Shown: positions 1 through 12,807 of the stretch, piece by piece | Numbering within the stretch: the first letter of the stretch is position 1 | How the letters are laid out: each line of letters starts with the position of its first letter | Source: Apostichopus japonicus | Lineage: Eukaryota > Echinodermata > Holothuroidea > Aspidochirotida > Stichopodidae | Assembly (NCBI RefSeq): GCF_037975245.1 | Contig: NC_092569.1 | Location: forward strand, 11,530,001-11,592,000 | Direction of reading: 5' to 3' | Length of the DNA: 62,000 nucleotides | Notes under the pieces: model-generated | The model's database searches: none | What the model was told of the DNA's origin: nothing | Seen by the model: the letters and a program-made list of their open reading frames with translations, nothing else | Translations under genes and position numbers: made by a program

Positions 1-632
1 CGCAATGTGCAACCAATCAAATTATTTGCTGTTGCAACAGAATCATTCCTGTTACCCACACATATGTATAACGTAGGCTATGTATAACTTAAGAAGCAAC
101 TGAAGAACGCATGGTAGCTGAGGGTCTTCCGGTAAGTCTTCCAGTTAGAGCAGCATTTTGTGTAGGTCCTTTGAAAATGTAAAATCATTGATAAACGTAT
201 TTAACGTGATTATCGTAATGTTTATCTAATATTACGAGTACTAATTAGACATTAGTTCATTCGGCGTAAAGCTCACGTGGCGTAACTGACACAGCTACAG
301 GCCAGTTGTTGTTAATGTTGAGACAGCAGTTTGACGGGGCTCCATTTCCTTTTAACATTAATTTATGATATAATATATTATTAAACGAATGATCTGGCAT
401 TAATTGATCATTGTGATGAATTTACTGGAATTGTAGTTTTGACATAAAAGATGCAGTTATCCGAGGACTTAACTGTACAGAGTCTATGTACAGTGTTGTT
501 TTCATTGTATAACATTTCCCAGAAACAAGTCTGAATATTTTGGTAAATATGCGTTCTCTTTATCACAGGATAGATCAAAATAAAGTATCCTGAGTGATTG
601 TGTACCAAACTATACTCGGTAGTTGTGCTATT
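1..632. other. Non-coding stretch, nothing recognised
   Basis: AT-rich sequence without a convincing exon on either strand. A minus-strand open frame running through 408-974 owes its length to the 27-bp repeat next door, which is a multiple of three, and has no recognisable domain. Confidence 0.5.
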
Positions 633-770
633 ACCGCAGTGCGTTCGTTTAACGTTATTGACGCAATGCGTTCGTTTTGCGTTATTGACGCAATACGCTC
701 GTTTTGCGTCATTGACGCAGTGCCTTCGTTTTGTGTTATTGACGTAGTGCATTAGTTTTGCGTTATTGAC
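633..770. repeat. 27-bp minisatellite, about five units
   Basis: The segment GTTATTGACGCAATGCG recurs at about 654, 681, 708, 735 and 762, giving a constant 27-bp period with a few substitutions per unit. Because 27 is divisible by three, the minus strand reads as a nine-residue peptide repeat, but nothing else suggests translation. Confidence 0.85.
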
Positions 771-996
771 TCTGTTCTTGTATATACAACACCTAAATAT
801 ATTCCGGCCATTTGATTGGTCAATTGCTCGTCGATTGCGTGCAAAATCCGCTCTATTGCACGCTATGATGATAGAACCATGCATTATACTTTTTTGGTAG
901 CACTTTTTTTCAATGAGAGCAGAGAAACCTGTCTGTTCAAAACAATCTGTTGCGTGAGTGCATTTTACATCCAATTATATCCAAATGTGAAGGTGT

Positions 997-1150
997 TGTA
1001 TAAAACAAATAATGAATGGTTTCCATTCGTGCAATAGTGCAAATATTTCATTCGTTGAAAGATGTTATTTGTTCCAATGGAACATTCCATCTTTCAACTC
1101 ATGAAATATTTGCACTATTGCACTCATAACCATTCATTATTTGTATAATA
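997..1150. repeat. Long fold-back (inverted repeat)
   Basis: Two arms of about 70 bp are near-perfect reverse complements. The left arm runs from TGTATAAAACAAATAATG through GTGCAATAGTGCAAATATTTC to GTTGAAAGATG; the right arm carries the same words in reverse order on the other strand. The centre (TTCCAATGGAA) is itself a palindrome, so the whole segment can fold into one hairpin almost without a loop. It could be a fold-back MITE or a palindromic rearrangement; I see no clear target duplication or transposase motif. Confidence 0.8.
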
Positions 1151-1267
1151 TTGCGTCTTTTATTCAGTGCCTCCAAATTGCTGGCGTCAATTATTGTACT
1201 GTACTAGTCACGTTAAGCCAAGGTTGAATATGTACACCCAGCTAACTTCCAGTGTACTAGTCTGTTG

Positions 1268-1422
1268 CTATAACTTAGCGATCATTACGTTTGTACGTTG
1301 ATTCTTTATTGTAATTGCATTAAATTGTTGAGGCCAATCACATTGAAAATCAGATTGATAATCACACCGAATATAACCTTCATCACCTATAAATCCACTG
1401 TACTCATCTTTATCTGTGCTTC
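1268..1422 (-). CDS. Possible terminal exon of an unrecognised (Ig-like?) protein
   Basis: On the minus strand a pyrimidine-rich tract ending CTTTCACAAG precedes an open frame of about 50 codons closed by TAG at 1268. The peptide contains the segment GDEGYIRCDYQSDFQCDW, vaguely like the B/C strand region of an immunoglobulin fold, but one short exon is not enough to assign a family. No partner exons were recognised nearby. It may be a chance open frame; a search against echinoderm proteins would settle it. Confidence 0.2.
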
Positions 1423-1501
1423 CTTGTGAAAGAAAGGAGAAAGGAATCAAGGAATATTTTGAAGCTGAATTTTTACATATGTATAAATGACAATTATACA
1501 A

Positions 1502-2070
1502 AAAGAGTTATAAAGGTGTGTGTTTGAGGAGGGGGGGGGGTGGGTAGAGAAAACACCACCTCTGGTTGTAGTACCATATAAAATATGAAGGTGAAAACAA
1601 CACAACTTTCAAGGGACACTGTTTTTGTCACTAATCCACATACAACAATATGGGAACTGTTACTGCATTTGGGCGATACTTTAACCGTCCACACCACATT
1701 TTATTACACAGAATCGCCTTGCAACAGTTCGCCCTAAGAAGTACGTTAATGTAATATCGCCCCATTCCACCTCATTTTCTCGAGATTGAGAAATGAATTA
1801 TTAAACCAAACTTCACCACCAAGCATCCTTTCACGACCCGTTCCCCTTCCTCCAGCCCTCTGCTCTTCGAGACACATCGTGCCCATCCATATTCACATGT
1901 TTCTTCTGCCTAAACCTTTTGTTCCTAATAAGTTTCACCTCCATTTCATTGTTCCACCATTCTGCATCATTAATATCGTTAGTCCTTTCACCTCTTGTCA
2001 TTTGTTTGGTCTAAATTTACACTATTCATTGTCAAATTGTCCAGCTAAGTAATCCATTTGTCTATTTTTG

Positions 2071-2123
<53 letters not shown>

Positions 2124-2462
2124 GTCGTTGTCATTGTCAATGTTATTCTTATACATAACGCCATTGGTCAAAGATCAGAGGTTAAAAATAAAAAATAAAT
2201 AAACACATCATTTCTGTAACACGGCGTCAGCAGTAGCAATTGATACAAGTGAAGTCGATGAAGTAATCTTTCTGTTTTTGAATTTAAGAACGTCGAATAA
2301 AAAACTTTGCTCGCTCTAGCTTTCCAACTAGTTACAACACTGAGAGAGAGGGGGTGGGGTATAAGTTAATATATCATATCAAAGATCACTCTGCTGCGGG
2401 GAGCCACATCGTTCCATAAATACCAAAAATTAAAATGTTGTATATCGAAAATATTATCATAT
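1502..2462. other. Non-coding; poly-G tract and (TA)n microsatellite
   Basis: Contains a G-run near 1527-1541 and an (AT)n dinucleotide array at about 2071-2122. The remaining sequence shows no exon or repeat that I can name. Confidence 0.6.
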
Positions 2463-3120
2463 AATTTATTTATTTATTTGTTTTGCCACAAAAGTACAAA
2501 GTGGAGGGAAGTCTTCCATAAAGCTTAAAAGCTTAACAAAGACTCCCCGAAGAAAGAAAAGAAAAGAACAAATATATATGTATAAATACATATACAGAAA
2601 TATAATACAAATTAAATGTTCAATATATATATAGTAATTACCTACAGGTATAATTTGGTAATAGTCAGTAACTAGCTATTATTTCCTTACAATACCAGTT
2701 CTTAAAGGATGTGACTGACTTTTTACTCTTTAAATCGTTCGTTAGAAGATACTATGTTTTTGTTGCACGGTTTTGTAGGCCAAATGTTCCAATGGTGGTA
2801 TTGTAGAGATTATAGTGGGCACGATTAGCATGTCTCGTGTTATGATGATGTACATCTATGGTACTGGTCAAAGGCAGCTGGTAGTCATCCATTCCATTTC
2901 TTGTAGGCAAATAATGCAAGCTTTAATTTACTGAATATCGTGCAATTTTAGTAAGTTGAGTTTCTTAAATAGGGGACTGGTGTGCTCACGTGGGGCTGAG
3001 TGTGTTATGTGGCGAATGGCTGACTTCTGGGGTATTATAAAATTGTTAAGGTTGGTGTTGCATGTACCAGACCAAATAATGGAACAGTAAGTGAGATGCG
3101 GGAAACACATTCGAGAATAT
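2463..3120 (-). mobile_element. 5'-truncated non-LTR retrotransposon (3' end of pol plus UTR)
   Basis: Minus-strand translation in shifting frames gives the typical C-terminal end of a LINE polymerase: a piece with FPHLTYCSIIWSG, then a downstream block with VHHHNTRHANRAHYN, the NTR motif common near the C-terminus of these proteins. The frame changes between the two blocks and an in-frame stop (at FGLQNRATKT*) follows, so it is dead. The 3' UTR (2463-2660) ends in an (AAAT)n-like tail, read as TTTATTTATTTATTTG on the plus strand, and carries a GAGTCTTTGTTAAGC segment close to the end. Endonuclease and catalytic RT motifs are absent because of 5' truncation. Confidence 0.7.
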
Positions 3121-3639
3121 CTTTCTTTCCAATGTCGTTGACCAAAGACTTCAATATGTCCGTAGAATTAAAATAAGCAACGACAAGCTTCACACTCTTG
3201 GTTTTCAAAACGAAACTATTTGGCTGCATTTTTCGCGGATCCGGTACTCATAATGTTATATATACCCTGGCGCCAAGTGGCGCCTTGGCACTTGTATCGT
3301 TTGAAAAACTTGTACAAATTACATCTATGTGATATGCCAAATTCGTAATAAAATCCTCCGGTTTCACAGGATGATGTTCAATGCCTCAGAGTGAGGCCAA
3401 ACAAATGCACGAAAGACAGAATTTTTAGTAACGAGAGCCGTTGAAGAGATGTTCCCGCTGTGATGTTTACGCAATGCAATCTACTAAACTCTCTCGACAA
3501 TTAATTCGACAATTCGACAATCTTTGTAGCAAGCTGCATTAACATTTAATTGAATAAGTCAAGATTACTGTTCACTTCTTTATTTGGCCACAACATGCCC
3601 CCCCCCCCTCACCCTCTTACTTTGACGACCTTGTCTTAC

Positions 3640-3963
3640 CAACTGAGTTTCCTTCTCTATTATCACAGTGGCGAACAATTCAGCACGTATGACCGAGAAA
3701 ATGGTGCATGTGGTCGCTTTCACTGCGCAGAGAAGCCCAGAAGCGTCTGGTGGCATGTCAACTATAGTAAGTATTGTAACGGCTGCTATTATAGTTCTAG
3801 CTATTGCTATCGCTTCCAATACAACGGGAACTGCCACTCATATTGCACTTATGAGAACCTTAATGGCGACTAACATGGAGGCAATGGAGAAAACATCTTC
3901 TCTGAATGGTATAATAACTGCAACGCCAGATATGTTGAGATGAAAATTCGACCATCCTCTTGA
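3640..3963 (+). pseudogene. Lone fibrinogen-related terminal exon with nonsense codon (copy 0)
   Basis: Plus-strand frame 3 encodes the C-terminal part of a fibrinogen domain: FSTYDREN, CAEKPRSVWWH, then a cysteine-rich insertion, ENLNG, and the terminal VEMKIRPSS followed by TGA at 3961. It aligns with the terminal exon of the intact gene at 53769-54076. A TAA at 3871-3873 falls where the intact paralogue has tyrosine (NGVYNGG), removing the last ~30 residues. The calcium-site word DRDND of the paralogue is DRENG here. Splice acceptor choice is unclear: TATTATCACAG at 3668 looks strong, but homology extends ~20 bases further upstream. No upstream exons were found, so it is probably a fragment or an exon of a decayed gene. 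Confidence 0.75.
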
Positions 3964-6900
3964 ATGATTTAGCCAGTCAGCAGATTCCTCTCGAAACAAC
4001 AATGTGAAGACTGTTATCAAAAATCATTGAAACGGCTGGTGTTAAAAATGCAAGAAAGAAACATAGTTATTATCTAAATAAAGCACGTGACTATTCTTTT
4101 AGAACCAACCCGTAATTTAGTAACCTGAAGAGGTTTTAGTACTTAAACATTGGCCTCTCCAACTTCTTCATGACTATGGTGCAAGTGACTTATCCAGGGC
4201 ATCAATTTTGTTCTACGTGAGTAATAAATCATTCGATTTGTAAAATATCGGTATCAAATATATCTATTGAACGAGATATCTATATACGATGCACATCCTT
4301 ATTTCCTTCAGCTCAGATCACACCGCGTATTTAATGTTGATTCCACCCCTCCAAACAGACAATAGCTGAGAAGATTGGCATAATTACTAAAGTGCCATAC
4401 CACAACTACAGTCCAGATCACGTCTGCGTATCAGTGACTATAAACTTACTGAGCTTAGTGAACACTTAATTATGGTTTCTAGCTACATACTAAGCTGACA
4501 CAACAGTAAACAAAAAGAACAAAAGACATCCATTTTCCACATATATGGATTTTGATCGGTCAAATCCCTTTAAATGTTCTTCGGTTAAAATCTTTGATGC
4601 TACTTTGACGGCCGATAAATAATTTCGTCGCATATTTTACCGGTTAAACATTTGCAATAAATTAACGCAACTACCATGCCGTAAGGTACACAAACAACAA
4701 CGCAACTAGTAAAAGTTGTATAACTGGAGAAAAAGTTCCTCTGCCAGCGAATTTAGGACCAGAAAGCCAGCTACAAAATTCAAAAACCTTAGTCCACCTT
4801 CGTTCGGAAGTTATGAACAACTTTCTTAACTTCTGCCTCATCATATGTAAAATTAATTTACCATACACTTGGTAGCAGGTGATATTTTCAACATAATAGT
4901 AATAATATAATAAAATGTGTAAAACTGGATCTCTGTTCGCTTGATCACATTCAAAAACATGAATATACTTGTTTATAGGACTACTGATAATACTTTTTTT
5001 TATATTTGTAATACACCGAATTTTTCGCAGTGCCCACAACTATCAATATGGTTCTCAATTGGGGAACGGAAACTCCCTGAAAGCGAACCCCAACTAATGA
5101 ATACCTTGTTCAAACATAATGTACCCTTCATCTACCATGTGCCTAACAGCTGGTAATATATTCATCAGTAGCCCCCCTCCCCCAGCGTGATTTTCTAATA
5201 ATTGTTCTTTGTGAATTGCAAAAGATCACACAATTTCACATGTTAGCAGCCTTACTTTTCATAGAAGTGAATCAAAAGAGGAGGAGACATCACTTCCCAT
5301 GAAACCCTGATCAAGGTAGCGCATAGAAACCTCATACAAAGTTAAAAACTATCATACGACTAAGAAATGTTTTAATACGTGCTCTGGTAATGATGATGGA
5401 ATCGAAACGTCACTTGGGACCTGGTTTACGGAAAGTGAAAAGAAAAAGAAAAAAAAAGTGAAATAATAAGTAATTTCAAGAGATTGCAGAGACCAATACC
5501 ATTGACTAATGCAATGACATTATTGCAGCACAGCGGTTTAGTAGGGTGAGGTAACAAGTTATTTATACAGATTGACCGTGATTCTCGCAATTACTGGTAG
5601 GCCTATTACTTGATTCTTTGCAGAAACCAAAACTTACGTTTTATGGCAAAAGTTTGTAATGAAATAGATACACATATAACAGAAGAATGGAACGAGTAGT
5701 AACTAGGACGTCGATGTTCTTAACTGAAATAAATGTGAAGCCTGTCACAGTTATGAATGGGTTACGATTATGAAATGGTAAGATTCAAATTGACTTGTGC
5801 ATAACCTGAGTCTGAAATCGACAAATACAGAATGAAAGAACTCGATGATCGTAGCAGTGGAAATGTTTAATTTCTTACCATCTTTCCAAGCTAATGAATA
5901 TCATTCAAGAACTTGACATAACTAAACATTCTTCCAGTGATCTCAATAACTTCATAACACAAAGGAAAAATAATAACCACCTGTGAAGCAGATGTAATCA
6001 GATCACTTAACACCGGCTTTGGAACCAACCCATTCATTATCTAAAATACACCACAACCAATTCCTCCTACATCTGCCTATCTATAATATCTAAACAATAT
6101 CATGAATGTCATGCAAGGTACTGACGCACACGTAATTATAGTCCTATATAAGAATTAATACTGAATTCATTGTTAATATACTCTTGAATATTTGAGTTCT
6201 CGTTTATATATCTTGAATATTTGATGCATTGATCTTATTCTGATGACTATTTAAGAACTCGTCAAATAGTCGAATCGTTTGTCAAGTTATCACACACATG
6301 TTTCTATTCCTGTGACGTGACGTAAAAACATGCTGTTATAATTGCACGTGTGGGAGTGTCCATGTTAGAGTTTGTTAATTTAATTTATCTAGGATAAATT
6401 TCTTACCTCTAGTGATACCCTTCATTCGAGTTGTCATTGGCATTTTACCAAGAAAATTATAAGTATGAAAACCTTCGGTGGCTTTTCGAGCCGTATTTGT
6501 ATTCTTTTGGACAATAACGATTGCCTCTTTTTCATCGGATGAGCTAAACAATGTTTTGTTTTTATTATATTCGTTCTTGTTCCCTTAAAATCATTGATTC
6601 CATGTTAATTATCTACTTGTTAAACCTAAATTAGTGTTCTACTTGATTCCTAGTAGCGTATTTCAAACTCACTGCTTTGTGGTTAATTCAATAACTTTAT
6701 TTAAAATTCTTCCAATATAAGTGTGAATGAATCGTTCTTTAAATAAGTATATATTTTATTAATAACCTTAGTTTTCATGCAGTTCGACCATGAAGACTAA
6801 TCATGTAAATGAGCTTTACGATTTGTTCTATTAATATAAATTCATATTGTTTAACATTTATATATATTCTTATATACTGTACATGTGTGGGAGTCTGCTT

Positions 6901-8906
6901 CAATGACCTCAGGATACCTACCCCCTCACCGTGAATATATATGAACTACAATTGTTCCTCTTCATCGCCGGTGTTCATCTCTTTTAAAAGATTAGAGGAT
7001 TGTTTTAATTGTTACAGATCCTTTTAAGTTGACAATCGGCCTCTATTTGAAAAGAAACTGATATATATTTTCTTTGTCTAGTCACTTTGCAGGTTTTTAT
7101 CAATTAAATATAAATATCCTTCGCAAAGAATAACTCTTCATTTCGTTTCACGGATACGATACAAATGTAATACTTCATTTCAAAAATGCGATGTTAACTG
7201 CTTGGTTACACAGTGGCTGCAATGTCCACATAATTTTACCTTACGTGTGCTTTATTCACTCATAGGTACAACTTTTCATCAATAAAAATCAGGCAAATGA
7301 CTGATTGAAACCATTGTCATCATTTTTTTACAAACATATTTTCACAAATACATTCCTTAAATAGGTATAATTTATTTGTTTTCCGAATCGTTATAATTGA
7401 TCATCGCTCACCGAGCTGCACCGATAAATATATTTTGTTCTTCATATGATCATATTTGTGTATACCTTTTCCAAAGAAGCCAATCTCTGTTGTTTGGTAA
7501 GCGGTACATAAAAAAAATTATTTAACAGAGAAGCGACCAAAATAACAAGAATAATTATTGAAAGATGTAATATTGTTCACCATAAATTGGTGTATCGACT
7601 GAAAAAAACAGCTAAACACAGTGAAGCTTAACACAACCCCGCTAACCCACCCTAACCCTTCCCCCCACCCAAAAAAAAGCATGTAAAGTAAAATTTAAGG
7701 CATAGTAATCAATTACCGTAAATTAGCAAAATATGAAATATCATTAATAAGTTAACAATTCCCTTGATCTAATCACTTTTTTCGAGTTGTTTGGCATAAA
7801 ATTTGGCATATAATGTACTCAATTATTGTCAAGTTAAGCGCAGACTGGTATTAAATGTAAATGTCAATGCCCCGACTGAGATTAATAAAATTCTTCATGA
7901 TAAATTTAAGATCAGAAAGCTATAAACCGACAAAACAAATATACATTTAGAGAGCTTCAGAGAAAAGGGACAGAACATATTAAATTATTGCAGTGATAAA
8001 TCGTTTCAGTTAAGCAAGATTTGTATTGCATTAGCGTAAAAAATACATTCCTTGGATACACATTCACGCGCGACACAAATATAATTGTCTTTACAAGTAA
8101 AAGTCGTTACTAGGGAAGCTGGATTCTTAACATAACATGCTTTGACATGTTTGCGTACATGCGAGGTATTTGTCGACCAAAACATTTAAAAAAAGTCAAC
8201 GTACAAGTTACTGCAAATAAGCCAACTGTAGTTGAAATCAGGATTTCACATCTCGATTACCAACTGACAATTATATTTTCTGTCAAACTCCTTGCATATT
8301 ACCTGTTGTTATGTTGCTCTGAAAGGATTGATTATAAACCAGACGAACCTGAAATAAAATATGTAGCTCAACAGTCGATTTATGCCATTAATGTTGAATG
8401 TAAATTTCCGAATGTCAATGTCTACCTGTTACAGATCATGCCGGTATTCATTATGTAGTCACAGTCTGTGTAAGGTTGTACAGCCTTGTATCATCTAAAC
8501 CAAGTAAGATCATCTGGTGTTTTCTATTCACATAATTAATACATCTGCATCGATCTAGATATTAAGGGAAGTATGGAGTTAGATTTTAATGTTATATATT
8601 CATTTTAGAATACGGTGCAGGAAGTTAAAAACTAAATGTGATCCAAATTGTTGATTATGTTCAATATAATTTGTTTTCAACCTCCATTCGAACATGGTTT
8701 AAGAGTAAATCCACAATTTCCGATTGAAATCTTGGACTATACTCAGAGAACATATTCTAAGTACTTTCTCTTCCCATTACAAACTAAACCCTTCCTCTCT
8801 AACTAAATTACAGCTTATAAAGTGATATACATGTTCCAGTGTTTTGGTGATCCCAAATCAAGCGTTTGAAAGTTTGGGATACTATCTTACCATGTTTTTC
8901 AAGTAG
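3964..8906. other. About 5 kb without recognisable gene
   Basis: AT-rich sequence. The longer open frames (4671-5039 minus, 8147-8458 plus) lack domains, codon bias or plausible splice partners. It may be intergenic or intronic sequence of the neighbouring FReD-like locus. Confidence 0.5.
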
Positions 8907-10660
8907 CACCCAGGACTTGACTTACAAATGACATAACAGTTTGTACTTTTTGCTACAACATACGTCACTTCTGCTGGTATGCAGGGGCGTCGTGCGAAAA
9001 TAAATTTTGAGGGGGCACGTGAGCAGGTGATGACTATCTAAGCGGAGCGCCACCACAGGTTGGCGCGCAGCGTACAAAATTTTTCTTCTGGCAGACCCCT
9101 CAGATTGCAGGAAACGGCATTTCCCGTGCCTTATGGCAGTAAGCAACACCCCTAAAATTGATAAAAATTTCCGGCAATTTTTTTATTTTGGGAAATGTTC
9201 TCGAAGGAAGTGATCGCCATTTTTCCTCAGTTTACCAATTCCTCGTGTCACAGAAGCGCCCAAAATTTAGGAAATTGAAACATTTTTGTGTTGGCTGATC
9301 CATGATCGCCGCCCATGCCCGTGAGAAGTGGTGACTGGGTGAAGAAAAAGCTATGCCGTTTGAACACATGGGCAGAAAAAGCGAAAGTAGCGAAACCTAA
9401 GGTAAAAAGTGCGATAACGAAGTGATTATTTTCAGGTTAATTGTGACTGTATTTGAAATGATTATTATTCATTTTTTTTCGAAACTACCTATCAGATCAT
9501 GAGGAAAATTTATCCTGGTGGACCTTTTAGTAAACTGATTGCATTACTTAAGAAGAAGTTCACATGGAGTCCCATAATCTCTGTTCACTACATTTATCTT
9601 AACTTTCCGAACTTTGTTACAGGCTTAGAAAAAAATTTAAAAAATTCCATTTTTTTCATGGAAAATTGCCTGACTTTGGCAAAAATAACGGGTTGCACTT
9701 ACTCTGGGACTACGTATATATAATATTGTTCAACGATGGCAGCGTTGATGGCACATTTGGTTCATTAGTTATCAACCAGTAATTATTTAACTGTTTCGAT
9801 TGACTGAATATCAACAGTTAACAACCATTGACCAAGCAGTCAACAGAAGCCCCATTTCTCGTAGGCCCTACAAGAAATTCAGTTGCTGACACTGTTCTCA
9901 TTCAACGTCGCTGACTTAGGTTCCAAAGTGAGTCAATGGCAGTCTGCTTGCACGCTTCCGCGCGCTCGGGATGCGTGGCCAGCACCATCAGGTCACTCAG
10001 GCTCGTCCGCAACGAATTCTTCACAAACTTTAACGCAGAAAAGTAATGGCATTACTAATCCCGATATGTCGTCTTTGAGGTGTGTGGAAAATCCGCAACG
10101 ACCATCAAAAAGCAATTGACTATTTAGTCTACTTTTCGATTTCGAAAACACTTTTTTTTTTAAATTATGACAAAACTTTATGACACCTTTGACAAAATTT
10201 GGGGGCCTGTGCCCCCCCCCCCCGGGGCCCACTGGGCACGACGCCACTGCTGGTATGCTAGTATTCAACAATTCTGAAATGGGGACACAATATTTGTGTC
10301 ATATAACTTGTAAAGTTATATCTGACACAGCAACACATCGTTATACTTGCGGTAAACTAATTGTAAACAGTGCCACCATTTGACAAGCAAGAAACCAATG
10401 AATTGTAAAGGTATCATACGCACCCAGGATTTGACCGACAAATGACATAACAGTTTATACTTTTTGCTACAACATACGTCACTTCTGCTGGTATGCTAGT
10501 ATTCAACAATTCTGAAATGGGGACACAATATTTGTGTCATATAACTTGTAAAGTTATATCTGACACAGCAACACATCGTTATACTTGCGGTAAACTAATT
10601 GTAAACAGTGCCACCATTTGACAAGCAAGAAACTAATGAATTGTAAAGGTATCATATACG
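8907..10660. repeat. 240-bp tandem duplication, left copy interrupted by an element
   Basis: The right copy (10421-10660) begins CACCCAGGATTTGACC and ends near AAAGGTATCATATACG. The left copy has the same order of sequence split into 8907-8981 and 10258-10420, with a 1268-bp element between the halves. Identity between copies is very high by eye, with only a handful of substitutions. The right copy is therefore an unoccupied target site. Confidence 0.9.
8982..10249. mobile_element. hAT-like non-autonomous DNA transposon, 8-bp TSD
   Basis: The element begins CAGGGGCGTCGTGCG and ends with the complement of CAGTGGCGTCGTGC, giving 13 of 14 matched terminal bases. It is flanked by exact 8-bp duplications CTGGTATG at 8974-8981 and 10250-10257, the length expected for the hAT superfamily. 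The empty site in the tandem copy at 10421-10660 confirms both boundaries. The interior carries a block with AGCGGAGCGCCACCACAGG that is repeated in the element at 34434-35186. Internal open frames are short and show no transposase signature, so it would need enzyme supplied in trans. Confidence 0.85.
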
Positions 10661-10814
10661 CCTATTAAAAACCCATCGACTTACACACTAAATCACAAAC
10701 GCTGGGGAGAGTTTTACAAAATTCTTCAGCCGACGATTGTTCCATTCGCCCTCCTTCAGTCTCGTCATTAATGGAAGAGAAGATAAATTAAATGACGAAT
10801 ATCAACATCCTTTG
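10661..10814. other. Short spacer before the segmental duplication
   Basis: No recognisable feature. Similarity to copy B starts at about 10815. Confidence 0.4.
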
Positions 10815-11551
10815 ATATTGTTTCCCAGGCGTGGCAGCAAGCAAACGTTGGGTCAGTGTAACTCAATATAAGTACATCCTACGTGTATATAGTACAGCAG
10901 ATATGTATACTTGGTAAACTGCATCTCGAATAAATTTGTCATACAAAGCACAACACTACTAATCATGTAAGTTCAGACATTTTCGCCTTAAGTCAATTTA
11001 AGTATTTTTTGAGTAATGTTTCACAAAACCTTATTCCATTTAGTCATGTATGGGAGGGGGTCTGGTGTACCAATTATACGAAAAAGGGTGAGTTCTTTGG
11101 CACATTTAGACTACAACTGAAAGGTCTACTCGCAATGTTATGTTAAAAACTATTTTTAAATTTTGATGTGTATGGTGTGTGCGACTGTTGTCTCTGGTTC
11201 TCTTTTCACAAACTTTTACAATTTAAATAATAACTCGAGACACTTTTTACCTGTTATAATTTTATTAATTGAAATTTAAGTATTGTTGATGTCTCGTAAT
11301 TATTTGCAGTGATGAACGACTCGCCAGCAGAGCAATGAATGTTATATTTGTCTTTGCTCCGATTTTTCAAGTTGCCATTCACTTTCACACAAGAAATTCT
11401 TTTGTGAATGTTGCAATTTTCACGTTAATGTTTTCTTATGTTGTTAAAGTATATTCCAACTACGCTCCGTTTGGTCAGACTCATTTAACTTCTGAATTAT
11501 TACAAAAAAAAATGTTCAGTAAAACTCTCAGTTTCACAGTCATCTTGTTCA

Positions 11552-11848
11552 TCAACTCAATGGTCGAATGTTTACCTCAACGAATTGGACATTGCAGTAA
11601 TTACTATAATAAGAGCATATCATTTCCCCGTTGCCTCCATTGTAGACACCGTTGAGGTATTCATAAGTACAAAGTGACTTGAAGCAGCTGTTGTATTAAA
11701 AATAACAGCAATAGCTATAACTATAGTAATCACACCAAATTAGCATAGTGCCACCAGCCGCTTCTGTGGTTCTCTGCGCAGTTGAATCTACCACATGCGT
11801 CATGGTCTCGGTCATGCGTACTGAATTGTTTTCCTCTGTTAAAATAGA
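11552..11848 (-). pseudogene. Terminal FReD exon of copy A, frameshifted and with stop
   Basis: Minus-strand sequence matches the last exon of the intact gene: FSTHDRDHDACG, then CAENHRSGWWH, a frame change at about 11730-11755, the cysteine-rich segment, EYLNGVYNGGNGE, and a terminal stop at 11552. The TAA at 11696-11698 replaces the glutamine codon of the conserved FQY segment. The acceptor used by the intact copy (TTTTACAG) is altered to a sequence lacking AG; the only nearby AG (TTTTAACAG) would put the exon out of phase with the preceding exon. The exon is dead. Confidence 0.85.
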
Positions 11849-12807
11849 AATGAAAACAAGTGAAGCAAAGCAGCAAGAACCATTAGTGGTTAATACTTGG
11901 CCATTAAATAATAGTTTAAGTATCTTGATATATTGCACAATGTTGTTGGGACATTATCCATGTCTCGGTTGTCTTTGTCTATAACACGATGTATGGCTCT
12001 GCTTGGTATAATTGTTTCACAGATGTTATATAAGAAACATTATTACGCTTATAGTATAGGTGTTCACTGCAAGCCCAGAATATTTAATTCTCTTTTACTG
12101 GTTCATTGGAGATATATGATCGTATTTCTCTTTCATAATATGTCCTGTTCTTAGAGTGATGCTTCTTCATTTTTCAGCATACTTTATTTTTCATTTGCTA
12201 GTTGGACCGACTATTTTCATACTGTGTCTTTGATGCCAACGGTATCCAATTGATAGGGTGATAGTATAAATATCTCACACTATACGGTCTCTTTAAAGTA
12301 ACGGGCCGAGATATGGGACGAGATGGGACGATGATGGGACGAGATAATTTCAATTGATTTTTAAAGAAATCTCGAGATCACTGACTTTAATCACGTTCGA
12401 AACAAAACCATATTTGTTCTTTCAAGATTATAAAACCAGAACTGGCGAAATTAAAAAGGTTTCTACATATCTAATTGCAACTAATTAGTATGATTAAAGA
12501 GAGGGAAAATAAACAGCACATGGTATTTCAATTCAATTTTACATTTATTTCTCATATGTTTGTACAAGATTAATACAAAAATTATTATAAAGAGCATAGT
12601 TGCGAAATGAGGGGGGGGGGGGGGGGTTGTTACACCGAACCTTCTTTGTCAGGGTTTCTGATCCAGTGTATAGGTAATATTTTACATCAAGTTGTGAAGA
12701 AACCATGACGACCATTTTTGTTTCAAGAAGTTTATTGTGAGCAAACTAGTAACTTTAACTGTAACTATTATCGATGGCAAGCCGCAAATATCGAAAATGC
12801 AACAAAT

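Noticed and set aside
3035-3229. 64-codon frame next to the LINE tail at 2463-3120
   Set aside because: Not in the expected position or frame for LINE polymerase; probably unrelated sequence at the truncation point.
4671-5039. 122-codon minus-strand frame
   Set aside because: No recognisable domain, and the region is generally AT-rich and non-coding; length alone is not evidence.
11335-11655. 106-codon plus-strand frame
   Set aside because: Lies antisense to the FReD terminal exon remnant; the real homology is on the minus strand.
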